From Aeromicrobium massiliense JC14 (GTDB lineage: Bacteria; Actinomycetota; Actinomycetes; Propionibacteriales; Nocardioidaceae), in contig NZ_HE978636.1 in assembly GCF_000312105.1 (NCBI RefSeq), positions 1,137,141 through 1,201,140 on the forward strand: a stretch of DNA of 64,000 bases. Reading direction: 5' to 3'. The notes under the pieces were generated by a model. That model had not been told where the DNA came from, searched no databases, and was given only the letters and a program-made list of their open reading frames with translations. The position numbers and the translations under genes were made by a program. Within the stretch, counting starts at the first letter, position 1. The number at the start of each line of letters is the position of its first letter. Below are positions 28,652 through 37,020 of the stretch, piece by piece.

Positions 28652-30662
28652 CCGCGACGAGCGCCGGGGTCACGACGCTGCGCACCAGCAGGGTGTCGAG
28701 CAGGACGCCGAAGCCGACGACGACCCCGAGCTGGGCGAGCAGCACCAGCGGCAGGACACCGAGCACGGTGAACACCGCCGCCAGCAGGATGCCGGCGCTG
28801 GTGATCACGCCGCCGGTGACCGCCAGCGCGCGGACGATGCCGTCGGTCGCGTCCCCGGTGGCCGCCGTCTCCTCGCGGGCACGGGCCGTGAGGAAGATGT
28901 TGTAGTCGACGCCCAGCGCCACCAGGAAGATGAACGCGAGCAGCGGCGTGCTGACGTCCATGGCCGAGTAGTCGAGCCAGCGGAACACGAGCCAGCCGAC
29001 GCCGAGCGCCGACAGGTAGCTGAGCACCGTGGTCGAGGCGAGCAGCACCGCCGCGACCACCGAGCGCAGCAGCACGAGCAGCATCACCAGCACCACGCCC
29101 AGGACGATCGGTATGAGCAGCGCCCGGTCGTCGGCCGCGGTGGCGCGCTCGTCGATGTCCTCGGCGTCCGCACCGCCCACCAGGGCCTTCGGGTCGGCGT
29201 CGTCGAGAGCGACGCGCAGGTCGCGGATGGTGTCCAGGCTGTCGTCCGTGCCGGGGTCCGCGGACAGCGTCACCGAGACCTCGGCGTACCGGTCGTCGCG
29301 GCCCTGGACGGTGGCGTCCTCGACCCCGTCCACCTGCTTCGCGGCTGCGACCACGTCCTCGGCCTTGTCGGGGCTCGTGACGACGGTGGTGGGGGACGAC
29401 AGGCCGCCGGGGAAGCCCTCCGACAGCGTCTTCTGCGCCGAGATCGACTCCGGCTCGTCCAGGAACTGCTCGCTCTGGCCGAGACCGGTCTTGAGGCCGA
29501 GCAGGGGCAGCGCCATCGCGACGAGCGCGGCGAGGCTGACCACCAGGACGACAGCGGGACGACGGGTCACGCCGGTGCCGAGCCGGCCCCAGAACCCGCT
29601 GTACTCCTTGCCCTCCTGGCCCTGGCGCGGGACGAACGGCCAGAACAGCCAGCGGCCGGGCAGCACCATCGCCGACGGCAGCACGACGAGGGCGTAGAGG
29701 ACGGCGACCACGATGCCGAGCGCGCCGGCGGCACCGATGCTGCTGACGAACGGGGACTCCGCGAGCGTGAGCGCGACCAGGGCGAGGGCGACGGTGCCCG
29801 AGCTGGACAGGATCGCCGGAGCGGCCGCGCCGACCGCGTGCCGCATGGCGTCGCGCCGGTCCTCGTAGCGGCGCAGCTCCTCGCGGTAGCGGGCGATGAC
29901 CAGCAGGGCGTAGTTGGTGCCCGCGCCGAACACCAGCACGGACGTGATGCCGGTGATCGAGCCGTCGATGGGCTTGTCCAGCAGGTTCGACGCGTAGTCG
30001 AGCGAGACCGCCGCGACACGGTCGGCGACGGCGATGACCGCGAGCGGGACGAGCCACAGCCACGGGCTGCGGTACGTGATGAGCAGGAGCAGCGCGACGA
30101 CGCCGGCGGTGACGGCCAGCAGGCGCGTGTCGGCGCCGTCGAACACCTTGCCCAGGTCGGCCTGGACGGCGGGCCCGCCGGTGACCTCGGCGGTCACGCC
30201 ATCGGGCGTCCACTCGGCGACGGCGTCACGCAGCTCCTGGACGTTGTCGGCGTTCTCGTCGTTGGAGACGTCGCCGGGCAGCGGCAGGGCGAGCAGCGCG
30301 AGCGTCCCGTCCTCCGACGGCACGGGCGGGCTGGCCTCGCCGAGGTCGGCGAGGTCCTGGCGCAGGCCGGCGATGGCGGTGAGGTCCTGGCCGGTGAGCT
30401 TCTCCCCGTCACGCGAGAACACGACGATCGCCGGGGCGTCCTCGGCACCGGGCAGCTGGGCCGTGGCCTTCTTGGCCAGCGCCGACTCGGCGTCGTCCGG
30501 CAGGTTCGAGCCCGCGCCGCTGCCCTCGACGGGGTCGGGCGCGAACATCATCACCAGGACGGACACGACGAGCGCCGCCAGCACGACGAGGATCGAACGC
30601 TTGCGGCCCACGAGGTGCACGAACGGGACGCGCGAATTCGTTCGATGATCGAAAGAAGTCAT
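28581..30662 (-). CDS. MMPL-family RND exporter
   Basis: This integral membrane exporter has 693 aa and two repeats, each with a large outer loop and about six helices (MmpL/HpnN type). FGAGTNYALLVIARYREELRR (about 236-256) and FIFLVALGVDYNIFLTARARE (about 560-580) are the paired GxxxDY-like motifs for proton coupling; the first carries Asn-Tyr, the second the canonical Asp-Tyr. Divergent transcription from a MarR gene suggests regulated efflux of a drug or lipid. TAGTAT (30674-30669) ends 6 nt before the ATG, leaderless layout. Confidence 0.93.
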   Translation of the reverse strand: MTSFDHRTNSRVPFVHLVGRKRSILVVLAALVVSVLVMMFAPDPVEGSGAGSNLPDDAESALAKKATAQLPGAEDAPAIVVFSRDGEKLTGQDLTAIAGLRQDLADLGEASPPVPSEDGTLALLALPLPGDVSNDENADNVQELRDAVAEWTPDGVTAEVTGGPAVQADLGKVFDGADTRLLAVTAGVVALLLLITYRSPWLWLVPLAVIAVADRVAAVSLDYASNLLDKPIDGSITGITSVLVFGAGTNYALLVIARYREELRRYEDRRDAMRHAVGAAAPAILSSSGTVALALVALTLAESPFVSSIGAAGALGIVVAVLYALVVLPSAMVLPGRWLFWPFVPRQGQEGKEYSGFWGRLGTGVTRRPAVVLVVSLAALVAMALPLLGLKTGLGQSEQFLDEPESISAQKTLSEGFPGGLSSPTTVVTSPDKAEDVVAAAKQVDGVEDATVQGRDDRYAEVSVTLSADPGTDDSLDTIRDLRVALDDADPKALVGGADAEDIDERATAADDRALLIPIVLGVVLVMLLVLLRSVVAAVLLASTTVLSYLSALGVGWLVFRWLDYSAMDVSTPLLAFIFLVALGVDYNIFLTARAREETAATGDATDGIVRALAVTGGVITSAGILLAAVFTVLGVLPLVLLAQLGVVVGFGVLLDTLLVRSVVTPALVAVTGRWFWWPNRLSKPHAPGAHAA

Positions 30663-30685
30663 GTCGCGATACTAGACTGGCCGTC
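30641..30685. promoter_or_regulatory. Compact divergent promoter and candidate MarR operator
   Basis: The 23-bp gap between mmpL and marR holds both -10 elements, TAGTAT (minus, 30674-30669) and TAGACT (plus, 30673-30678), overlapping by 2 bp. Palindrome TTCGATGATCGAA at 30641-30653 lies within mmpL codons 4-8 and could bind MarR, blocking both promoters. Confidence 0.6.
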
Positions 30686-31162
30686 GTGACGACGCCCGCC
30701 GACCTCCCCGACCCGCGCCGCCGGGTCGTGATGCTGCTGCAGGCGTTCTCCGCCGCGGCCCAGCGCTACGCCGAGGCCGCCGGGGCCCAGCGCGGTCTGC
30801 ACCGCTCCGACCTGCACGCGCTGCTGGCGGTCATGCAGGCGACGATGGCTGGACGCGCGACGAGCCCCGGCGAGCTCGCGCGCGCGGTCGGGCTCACTCC
30901 GTCGGCCACCACCACCGTGATCGACCGTCTGGTCGCGTCGGGCCACGCCGAGCGCGAGCCCGACCCGCTCGACCGGCGGCGCACCATCGTGCGTCCGACC
31001 GAGAGCGCCCGCACCGACGGCCGCGAGATGTTCCGCCCGCTCGGCGACGCGATGAGCGTCGTCGTCGACGACCTGGACGACGCCGAGCTCGAGGTCGTCA
31101 CACGCTTCCTGCACCGCGCGATCCAAGCCACGACCGAGGCCGCCGAGGCGGCCCAGGGCTAG
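30686..31162 (+). CDS. MarR-family regulator
   Basis: This winged-helix regulator has 158 aa. LHRSDLHALLAVMQ then SPGELARAVGLTPSATTTVIDRLVASGHAEREPDPLDRR (about 55-95) is the MarR DNA-binding helix and wing, with the usual Asp-Arg-Arg wing tip. GTG start 7 nt after TAGACT, with no RBS. It faces the MmpL exporter, its likely target; the ligand is unknown. Confidence 0.92.
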   Translation: MTTPADLPDPRRRVVMLLQAFSAAAQRYAEAAGAQRGLHRSDLHALLAVMQATMAGRATSPGELARAVGLTPSATTTVIDRLVASGHAEREPDPLDRRRTIVRPTESARTDGREMFRPLGDAMSVVVDDLDDAELEVVTRFLHRAIQATTEAAEAAQG

Positions 31163-31163
31163 G

Positions 31164-32939
31164 TCAGCCGCTCACTCTCGCGGTGCGGGACCACGCAGTC
31201 GCTGTCCGGTAGCCGGTGTGGCCCACCGTCACCTTCACGCGGATCCGGACTCCGGCCAGCCGCTGCGTGATCTTCAGCCGTGACTTCGTCGCGCCCTTGA
31301 TCGCCCTATTGCCGGCGTACCACTGATAGCGCACGCGGGTCGGACGGGGGCTCCAGCGGCCCTTGGACACCCGTGCCGTGTCGCCGACCTGGAGTTGTTT
31401 CTGGTTGTCGATGGCGGGCGGGGCGGCCAGGGATCGGACCATGTTCGCTAGCTGCACCCGCACGGTCGCCGTCTCCACTGCGACAGGGCGGTAGCCCACT
31501 TGCGTCAGCGTGACACGAGCCCGGAGGCTGCGCCCCGCGAGACGCCACGACAGTCGGCCGGGCGGGTTCGCCAGCGGCTTGCCGTCCAAGTACCACTGAG
31601 TGCGGAACCGGTAGTCGTCCGAGCCTGCGACAAAAGGTGTCGGAGTCCAGGTCCGGAAGATGTCGTGCACGGCAGGCGCTTGTCCGACCCGCGCGCGCAG
31701 CACCCGAGGACGCGAGACGAGACGTCGGGCGGTCGCGCCCACGACGACCGAGGTCTCGGCGGCGATGCGTCGCCCCTCCAGATCCTGGGTGACGCGGACG
31801 CGGAGAGTCCTGCCGACGGACGTGCGCGGAGGCAGGTACCTGCCGTAGGAGTTCGATTCCATGAGTTTTCCGTCGAGGAACCACTGGTAGACGACGTACT
31901 GGCCATTGATCCACTCGCCGGCGAGGCGTGCGCCAGTCTCGACGTCAGCCGTCGTGCGGCCGAGCGTCACGGCGACGTCGCGGTCGAGCGGCTCCGAGAC
32001 TCGCTGCGTCTCGCTCCAGTGCACGGTGTCGGGGTGTCCGGCACGCCTGACCACCGTCCTGGCAGCTACGCGATGACCGTGGTGCTGCGACCCGGCCGAG
32101 AAGATCCGGCCCGGTGCTCCGTCCACGGGGTGCATGGTGCTCGTGCCGGAGTACCACTGCTGGTCCAGGACGGTCGTTCCCTCCGCCCACGTGCCGAGTC
32201 GCAGCTCGAAAGTCCCGTCGTAGCGAGGTTCGCTCACGGAGGGGTGCACGATCGGCTGGATGAGTCCCGCCGACATCGGGACGTCGACCTCGACGCTCTG
32301 GATCGACCCCGGCTTCACGACGATGTCCTGGTCCTGATCGACAGGGACGGGCGTGACACCTTCCGAACGCTGGCCCCGCGCGTTGCGCCCGGGCATCGCC
32401 TCGAGGTGCAACCGGTATGTCCCGGGTTCGAGGCCGTGGAACGGTGCCCACCACGGCGACTGATCGATCAGGAAGGTGTGCCGGGTGGGCAGCCAGGAGT
32501 CGCTCTCTCGGCGCAGCAGCTGGACCTGCAGGCTGCCTTGCTGGGGGGCGCACTCGACCACGATGCTGCCGCCCAGGGTTATCGACGCGTCAATTCCTGT
32601 GACCGCGCCTCCGGGAATGACGACGACAGCGGCCGGGTCCTGGCCGCCCCAGTGCTGACGGACCACGGACCTGCCGCCGGCGAAAAGTACGCGGTAGGTG
32701 CCCTTCGGGACGGCGATCGACCATCGCCCTTGCCCATCGGGACGAGTCGCGGCGATCGCAGAGCTCTCCGCCGAACGGATGATGAGGACCTCGACGTCCG
32801 TGACGTCCCCGCCGGCAAGGGTCACGGTGCCGGAGATGGTGCCGGTCTCGTCCGCCGCAGTGGCGGTCGTGGACGGGCCTGCAAGGGCGCCGACCACGAG
32901 GGCCAGGAGCAGTGGCAGGGCGAAGAAGGGTCGGCGCAT
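31164..32939 (-). CDS. Large secreted protein with carboxypeptidase-like and repeat domains
   Basis: This exported protein has 591 aa. The signal peptide ends near ATAADE (residue 30). Residues 33-110 look like a carboxypeptidase regulatory-like beta-sandwich (GTISGTVTLAGG, GTYRVLFAGG). The rest is beta-rich, with C-terminal repeats of the type YQWYxxG...IxGAT...VxVTxxxxGY (about residues 350-400, 440-490, 540-588). There is no catalytic motif, and a cell-surface or adhesive role is a guess. Codon choice uses more A/T-ending codons than the neighbours (for example around 31620 and 31860), hinting at transfer. It converges on marR with a 1-bp gap. Confidence 0.85.
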   Translation of the reverse strand: MRRPFFALPLLLALVVGALAGPSTTATAADETGTISGTVTLAGGDVTDVEVLIIRSAESSAIAATRPDGQGRWSIAVPKGTYRVLFAGGRSVVRQHWGGQDPAAVVVIPGGAVTGIDASITLGGSIVVECAPQQGSLQVQLLRRESDSWLPTRHTFLIDQSPWWAPFHGLEPGTYRLHLEAMPGRNARGQRSEGVTPVPVDQDQDIVVKPGSIQSVEVDVPMSAGLIQPIVHPSVSEPRYDGTFELRLGTWAEGTTVLDQQWYSGTSTMHPVDGAPGRIFSAGSQHHGHRVAARTVVRRAGHPDTVHWSETQRVSEPLDRDVAVTLGRTTADVETGARLAGEWINGQYVVYQWFLDGKLMESNSYGRYLPPRTSVGRTLRVRVTQDLEGRRIAAETSVVVGATARRLVSRPRVLRARVGQAPAVHDIFRTWTPTPFVAGSDDYRFRTQWYLDGKPLANPPGRLSWRLAGRSLRARVTLTQVGYRPVAVETATVRVQLANMVRSLAAPPAIDNQKQLQVGDTARVSKGRWSPRPTRVRYQWYAGNRAIKGATKSRLKITQRLAGVRIRVKVTVGHTGYRTATAWSRTARVSG

Positions 32940-32961
32940 GGAATCCCCCGGTCTCGAGCGT

Positions 32962-32987
32962 CGGCCTGCCGAGAGTACGGCAGGCCG
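32962..32987. repeat. 10-bp inverted repeat upstream of the secreted protein gene
   Basis: 32962-32971 pairs with 32978-32987, 6-nt loop, 23 bp before the GTG/ATG region of the minus-strand gene. It is either a terminator for the reductase gene upstream or an operator. Confidence 0.4.
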
Positions 32988-33020
32988 GTGCCCGAGCGGG
33001 CCGGAATCGGGGGACTCGTG

Positions 33021-33049
33021 GGCGTCCGGCCGGTGGCCGACCGGACGCC
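33021..33049 (-). terminator. Hairpin after the NADP-binding reductase gene
   Basis: GGCGTCCGG (33021-33029) pairs with CCGGACGCC (33041-33049), starting 8 bp past the stop at 33057. Confidence 0.5.
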
Positions 33050-33056
33050 GTCCCGG

Positions 33057-33803
33057 TCAGTCGGCGAGGGGGCGGTGCGCGGCCCGGTTCGTCGCGACGA
33101 CCTCGTCGTGCGACGGCCAGGCGGTGAGCCCCGCGTAGTGCTCGGTCAGGCGGTCGCGGGTGAGCGGGGCCTGGTCCTTGACGGCGGCGGCGAGCGCGCG
33201 GCGCAGGTCCTCGGCGCCCAGCTCGGTGCAGTAGGCGGGCGTGCCCGGCTGCTGGCGCCACGAGTCGGCCAGCGGGCCGGCGTCGACCGCGTCGAAGCCG
33301 GTGTCGTCGACTAGGCCCATGACGAGCTGTCGGGCGTCGGCGGAGTCAGCAGCGACCGGGATGGCGATGCGGTCCGGCGACCCGGCGGGGAGGCCCCGCT
33401 CCTGCTGGGTCGCGGCGAGGGCGGCGTTCCACGCCTTCACGACCGGGCGTCCGAGCTGCTCCTGGGCCCAGAGGCTCTCGACCTGGCCCTGGTCGATCGG
33501 CTCGACCCGTCCGTTCATGTCCGGGTAGTAGTTCGAGGTGTCGACGACGACCGTGCCCTCGGCGGCCGTGGCGAGCAGGCCGGCGAGGTCGGGCTGGCGG
33601 CCGAAGGGGATGGACAGGACGACGACGTCCCGGTCGAGCACCGCGTCGTCGAGCTCGACGGCCCGGACGCCGGCGGCGAGGACGTCGGCGGCCACGGCCT
33701 CGGGACCGCGAGCGTCGGCGGCCAGGACGTCGTGGCCGGCCTCGCTGAGCCGGCGGGCGAGGTTGCCGCCGATGGCTCCGGTGCCGATGACGGTGATCTT
33801 CAT
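33057..33803 (-). CDS. NADP(H)-binding oxidoreductase (F420-dependent reductase-like)
   Basis: This 248 aa protein has an N-terminal Rossmann fold: ITVIGTGAIGGNLARRL (3-19) is the dinucleotide loop, and VVVDTSNYYPD and VVKAWNAALA follow the pattern of NADP oxidoreductases coenzyme F420-dependent (COG2085). The C-terminal part is helical. The substrate is unknown. ATG at 33803 has GGAGGAAG 6 nt upstream. It is divergent from, and probably repressed by, the ArsR protein at 33950 through two operators in between. Confidence 0.88.
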   Translation of the reverse strand: MKITVIGTGAIGGNLARRLSEAGHDVLAADARGPEAVAADVLAAGVRAVELDDAVLDRDVVVLSIPFGRQPDLAGLLATAAEGTVVVDTSNYYPDMNGRVEPIDQGQVESLWAQEQLGRPVVKAWNAALAATQQERGLPAGSPDRIAIPVAADSADARQLVMGLVDDTGFDAVDAGPLADSWRQQPGTPAYCTELGAEDLRRALAAAVKDQAPLTRDRLTEHYAGLTAWPSHDEVVATNRAAHRPLAD

Positions 33804-33871
33804 GGGTCTTCCTCCGTAGGTGGTCGGCGAGGCCGGCGCACGGGGCGCCGGTGCCTCGGCCGGGTGACTTG

Positions 33872-33929
33872 ATGTACGTTCGTCGTCGTACATGAAGACC
33901 GTAGCCCATGTACGCACAGATGCGTACAT
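33872..33929. promoter_or_regulatory. Two matching 22-bp operators between divergent genes
   Basis: Both sites read ATGTACG-N8-CGTACAT: 33872-33893 and 33908-33929 (the second has 9-bp perfect arms). Their centres are 36 bp apart, in the 146-bp gap between the reductase (minus) and the ArsR gene (plus). The dyads are most simply the binding sites of that ArsR protein. Confidence 0.75.
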
Positions 33930-33949
33930 AGGGGTGGAGGGAGTGCCTG

Positions 33950-34267
33950 GTGGCCAGTCGGCTGGCGAGTCCGCTCGCGATCCCGGACGAGGGCGAGATC
34001 GACCTGTTCGAGGTGATGTCGGCGCTCACCGACCCGGTGCGGCGGGCGATCGTCTCGAGCATCGCGGCCGAGCCCGGCCGGGCCTGCAGCAGCGACGACT
34101 TCGGCGTCTCGAAGTCGACGCTCACCCGACACTGGCGGATCCTGCGCGAGTCGGGGCTCATCCGCCAGGAGGTCGACGGCACGCGGCACCGCAACTGGGT
34201 CCGCCGCGAGGAGCTCGACCGCCGGTTCCCCGGCCTCATGGACCTCGTCCTCGACCAACGGCCCTAG
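33950..34267 (+). CDS. ArsR-like winged-helix regulator
   Basis: This small regulator has 105 aa. FEVMSALTDPVRRAIVSSIAA (20-40), then DFGVSKSTLTRHWRILRESG (about 50-69) and LIRQEVDGTRHRNWVRREEL form the winged helix of the ArsR family. There are no cysteine metal site residues apart from a single Cys, so it is probably not a classical metal sensor. GTG at 33950 has GGAGGG 7 nt upstream. Two palindromes upstream suggest autoregulation and control of the reductase gene. Confidence 0.88.
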   Translation: MASRLASPLAIPDEGEIDLFEVMSALTDPVRRAIVSSIAAEPGRACSSDDFGVSKSTLTRHWRILRESGLIRQEVDGTRHRNWVRREELDRRFPGLMDLVLDQRP

Positions 34268-34275
34268 CGCCGCGA

Positions 34276-34315
34276 ACGACGAAGCCCCCGCACCGAGGTG
34301 CGGGGGCTTCGTCGT
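34276..34315. terminator. Bidirectional terminator between arsR and tRNA-Phe
   Basis: Perfect 18-bp stem: 34276-34293 with 34298-34315, loop CGAG. Confidence 0.8.
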
Positions 34316-34317
34316 GG

Positions 34318-34394
34318 TGGTGGCCAGGGCCGGGGTCGAACCGGCGACCTACCGCTTTTCAGGCGGTCGCTCGTACCAACTGAGCTACCTGGCC
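34318..34394 (-). tRNA. tRNA-Phe (GAA)
   Basis: Read on the minus strand the gene folds as a cloverleaf: 5' GGCCAGG pairs with 3' CCTGGCC, the anticodon loop CTGAAAA carries GAA, and the T arm has GGTTCGA. The discriminator is A and CCA is encoded (34318-34320), unlike the other two tRNAs here. Confidence 0.96.
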
Positions 34395-34440
34395 GTGCTT
34401 GCGAGCAAGCGACGATCACCTTACCCGATGGGCTCGGGGC

Positions 34441-35793
34441 TCAGGAAACCGGTCCCACGTCGGCCAGACGCTGCAGCAGCAGCGTCTCGGCCAGGCAGAC
34501 ACGCGCGAACTCGGCCAGGTGCAGCCCCTCGTCGATGCCGTGGGCGCGGGTGTCCGGGTCCTCGACGCCGGTCACCAGCACGGCCGCGTCCGGGAAGATG
34601 CGGGCGAACTCGGCGATGAACGGGATCGAGCCACCCATGCCCATGTCGACCGGCTCGGTGCCGTCCCAGGCGTCGCGGAAGGCGCTGCGCGCGGCGTCGT
34701 ACGCCGGGCCGGTCGCGTCGACCGCGTAGGGGGATCCCACCTCGCCGCGGGTCACCTCGATCTTCGCGCCGAACGGGGCGTGCTGCTCAAGGTGGCGCTG
34801 CAGGGCGTCCAGGTGCGCCTCGGCGTCGCCACCGGGCGCGACCCGCATGCTGATCTTGGCCCGCGCCGACGGCGACAGGGTGTTCGACGCGACGTCGACC
34901 GGGGTCGCGTCGATGCCGATGACGCTGATCGCCGGCTCGGCCCACAGTCGCTGGACGACCGAGCCGGTGCCGATCTGCTCGACGCCGTCGAGCACGCCGG
35001 ACTCGGCCCGGAGCCGGTCCTCGGGGTAGGTGAGGTCGGCAGCGGTGCCGTGGTGCAGACCCTCGACCGCCACCGAGCCGTCAGCGTCGTGCAGGGTCGC
35101 CACGAGCCGGCACAGCGTGGTCAGCGCGTCCGGGACGACGCCGCCCCACATGCCCGAGTGGACGGCGTGGTCGAGCGTGCGGACGGTGACCTCGCAGTCG
35201 ACCAGGCCGCGCAGCGAGACGGTGAGGGCCGGGACGCCGACGTCCCAGTTAGCCGAGTCGGCGATGACGATGGCGTCCGCGGCCAGCTCGTCGCGGTACG
35301 TGGTCAGCAGCTCGACGAGCGTGGGGGAGCCGGACTCCTCCTCGCCCTCGACGAACACGGTGACGCCGACCGGCGGGTGGCCGCCGTGCGCCCGGAAGGC
35401 GGCCAGGTGCGCGGCGATGCCGGCCTTGTCGTCGGCGGCGCCGCGGGCGAACAGCCGGTCGCCGCGCTGCGTCGGCTCGAACGGCGGGGACGTCCACAGG
35501 CGCTCGTCGCCGACCGGCTGCACGTCGTGGTGGGCGTAGAGCAGGACGGTCGGCGCGCCCTCGGGCGCGGGATGGTGCGCGATGACCGCGGGGGCGCCGT
35601 CGTCGACCGACACGATCTTGGTCTGCGCGAAGCCCGCCTCGCGGAGCAGCCGCTCGACCTCGGTCGCCGAGCGGCGGACGTCGTCACGGTGCTCGGGCTG
35701 GGCCCACACCGAGGGGATGCGCACGAGCTGGTCCAGGTCGGACAGCACGCTCGGCAGGACGTCGTTCAGGCGGGAGGTCAGCGCGTCGGACAT
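34441..35793 (-). CDS. M20-family dipeptidase
   Basis: This zinc-dependent peptidase has 450 aa. LLYAHHDVQPVG (85-96) gives His88 and Asp90, RGAADDKAG (117-125) the bridging Asp, GEEESGS the general base and adjacent Glu, and HGIDEGLH the C-terminal His. This is the ArgE/DapE/CPG2/PepV class; dipeptidases of this length are common in actinomycetes. ATG at 35793 has GGGTGAAG just upstream; the reading back to 35982 runs through tRNA-Asp and is not real. It sits between tRNA-Asp and tRNA-Phe. Confidence 0.93.
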   Translation of the reverse strand: MSDALTSRLNDVLPSVLSDLDQLVRIPSVWAQPEHRDDVRRSATEVERLLREAGFAQTKIVSVDDGAPAVIAHHPAPEGAPTVLLYAHHDVQPVGDERLWTSPPFEPTQRGDRLFARGAADDKAGIAAHLAAFRAHGGHPPVGVTVFVEGEEESGSPTLVELLTTYRDELAADAIVIADSANWDVGVPALTVSLRGLVDCEVTVRTLDHAVHSGMWGGVVPDALTTLCRLVATLHDADGSVAVEGLHHGTAADLTYPEDRLRAESGVLDGVEQIGTGSVVQRLWAEPAISVIGIDATPVDVASNTLSPSARAKISMRVAPGGDAEAHLDALQRHLEQHAPFGAKIEVTRGEVGSPYAVDATGPAYDAARSAFRDAWDGTEPVDMGMGGSIPFIAEFARIFPDAAVLVTGVEDPDTRAHGIDEGLHLAEFARVCLAETLLLQRLADVGPVS

Positions 35794-35817
35794 GGCTTCA
35801 CCCTGCCACGGGCTCCC

Positions 35818-35860
35818 GTCGACAGGCTCAGGGACCGGTCCCTCGAGGAGCTCAGGGTGC
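35818..35860. repeat. CTTCGACAGGCTCAG-family repeat before the peptidase gene
   Basis: GTCGACAGGCTCAGGGACCG (35818-35837) is followed by a degenerate inverted copy CCTCGAGGAGCTCAGGG. It lies in the leader region of the M20 gene. Confidence 0.6.
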
Positions 35861-35867
35861 GGGCACG

Positions 35868-35910
35868 AAAAAGCCGAGAGGCCGGTCATGACGACCGGCC
35901 TCTCGGCTTT
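35868..35910 (-). terminator. Intrinsic terminator of tRNA-Asp
   Basis: An 18-bp perfect stem (35870-35887 with 35893-35910, 5-nt loop) followed on the minus strand by five T residues. It starts a few bases after the 3' end of tRNA-Asp and is the only clear U-tract terminator of the window. Confidence 0.88.
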
Positions 35911-35914
35911 CCTG

Positions 35915-35988
35915 CGACCCCGACGGGACTCGAACCCGCGACCTCCGCCGTGACAGGGCGGCGCGCTAACCAACTGCGCCACGGGGCC
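35915..35988 (-). tRNA. tRNA-Asp (GTC)
   Basis: On the minus strand 5' GGCCCCG pairs with 3' CGGGGTC, the anticodon loop is CTGTCAC (GTC), and the T arm is GGTTCGA. The discriminator is G as expected for Asp. CCA is not encoded. It is the substrate class of the neighbouring GluQ enzyme, if queuosine is present. Confidence 0.96.
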
Positions 35989-36117
35989 ATGTTGCTGTTC
36001 CTGCTGCGGCCCTGCTCTCGCTGAGCCGACGGCAACTCTAACCTACCCCTCCGCGGACCTCAAAACCGGGGGTCGCTTCGCCCGATCCGCCCGGCAGGAC
36101 AGGCGTGCGCCGCCGGG

Positions 36118-36999
36118 TCAGGCGGGTGCGCCGGGCGGCACGACGACCCACGGATCGCGGGGCAGTCGGGCCGGGTCGAAGGCCTCCAGCATCTCGTGCG
36201 GCGAGTCTCCGGAGAGGCCGAGCGAGCCGGCGATCATCGTCAGCACGTCGACGCCGAGGTCGACCAGCTCGCGCCGGGTGACCGCGCCGTCGCGCTTGGC
36301 CAGGCGACGACCGTCCGCGTTGAGCGCGAGCGGGACGTGCGCGTACTCGGGGGCGGTCTGGCCGAGCAGGTCGGCCAGGTACGCCTGGCGCGGGGCCGAG
36401 CTGAGCAGGTCGTCGCCGCGCACCACCTGGTCGATGCCCTGGTCGGCGTCGTCTACCACCACGGCGAGGTTGTAGGCCGGGACGCCGTCGTTGCGGCGCA
36501 GCACGAAGTCGTCGACCGTGCCCTCGTAGCGTCCGTGCAGCACGTCGTGGACGGCCCACGTGGTGACCCCGGCCCGCAACCGGATCGCGGCCGGACGCTC
36601 GCGCCGGCGTCGGGCCCGCTCGTCGTCGGTCAGGCGGCGGCAGGTGCCCGGGTACGCACCGGGTGCGGCGTGCGGGGCGGACGCGGCCTCGGCGATCTCG
36701 CGCCGCGTGCAGAAGCACTCGTAGGTCAGGCCGGCCTCGGCGAGCCGGGCGATCGCGGCGACGTGGACGTCCGTGCGGGTGGACTGCAGGAGCGGCTCGC
36801 CGTCCCAGTCGAGCCCGAGGGCGCGCAGGTCCTCGAGCTGGCGCTCGGCGGAGCCGGGGCGCACACGGTCGATGTCCTCGACCCGCACCAGGAAGTCGCG
36901 TCCGGTCGAGCGGGCGAACAGCCAGGCCAGCAGCGCGGTACGCAGGTTGCCGACGTGCAGGTCGCCCGAGGGGCTGGGGGCGTAGCGTCCGGCGGGCAC
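36118..36999 (-). CDS. gluQ: Glutamyl-queuosine tRNA(Asp) synthetase
   Basis: This short GluRS paralogue has 293 aa and lacks the anticodon-binding domain; it attaches glutamate to queuosine-34 of tRNA-Asp. [16 protein letters not shown] (4-19) is the HIGH region, CFC...YPGTC (about 96-119) the zinc site of the YadB group, and [10 protein letters not shown] (about 236-245) the KMSKS region. GTG at 36999 has CACGCT (37012-37007) 7 nt before it, leaderless layout. The nearest downstream gene is tRNA-Asp(GTC), a suggestive pairing. Whether the host makes queuosine cannot be seen here. Confidence 0.93.
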   Translation of the reverse strand: MPAGRYAPSPSGDLHVGNLRTALLAWLFARSTGRDFLVRVEDIDRVRPGSAERQLEDLRALGLDWDGEPLLQSTRTDVHVAAIARLAEAGLTYECFCTRREIAEAASAPHAAPGAYPGTCRRLTDDERARRRRERPAAIRLRAGVTTWAVHDVLHGRYEGTVDDFVLRRNDGVPAYNLAVVVDDADQGIDQVVRGDDLLSSAPRQAYLADLLGQTAPEYAHVPLALNADGRRLAKRDGAVTRRELVDLGVDVLTMIAGSLGLSGDSPHEMLEAFDPARLPRDPWVVVPPGAPA

Positions 37000-37020
37000 G
37001 ACGCCCAGCGTGCCACGTCC

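Noticed and set aside
27885..30689. 934 aa plus-strand frame across the permease end and mmpL
   Set aside because: Antisense of mmpL with Gln/Asp/His-rich composition; no start signal.
33057..33929. Longer form of the reductase starting at 33929
   Set aside because: It would begin inside the operator and add a non-conserved tail; ATG at 33803 has a strong RBS and the family N terminus.
34441..35982. Longer form of the M20 peptidase starting at 35982
   Set aside because: The extension runs through tRNA-Asp, its terminator and a repeat.
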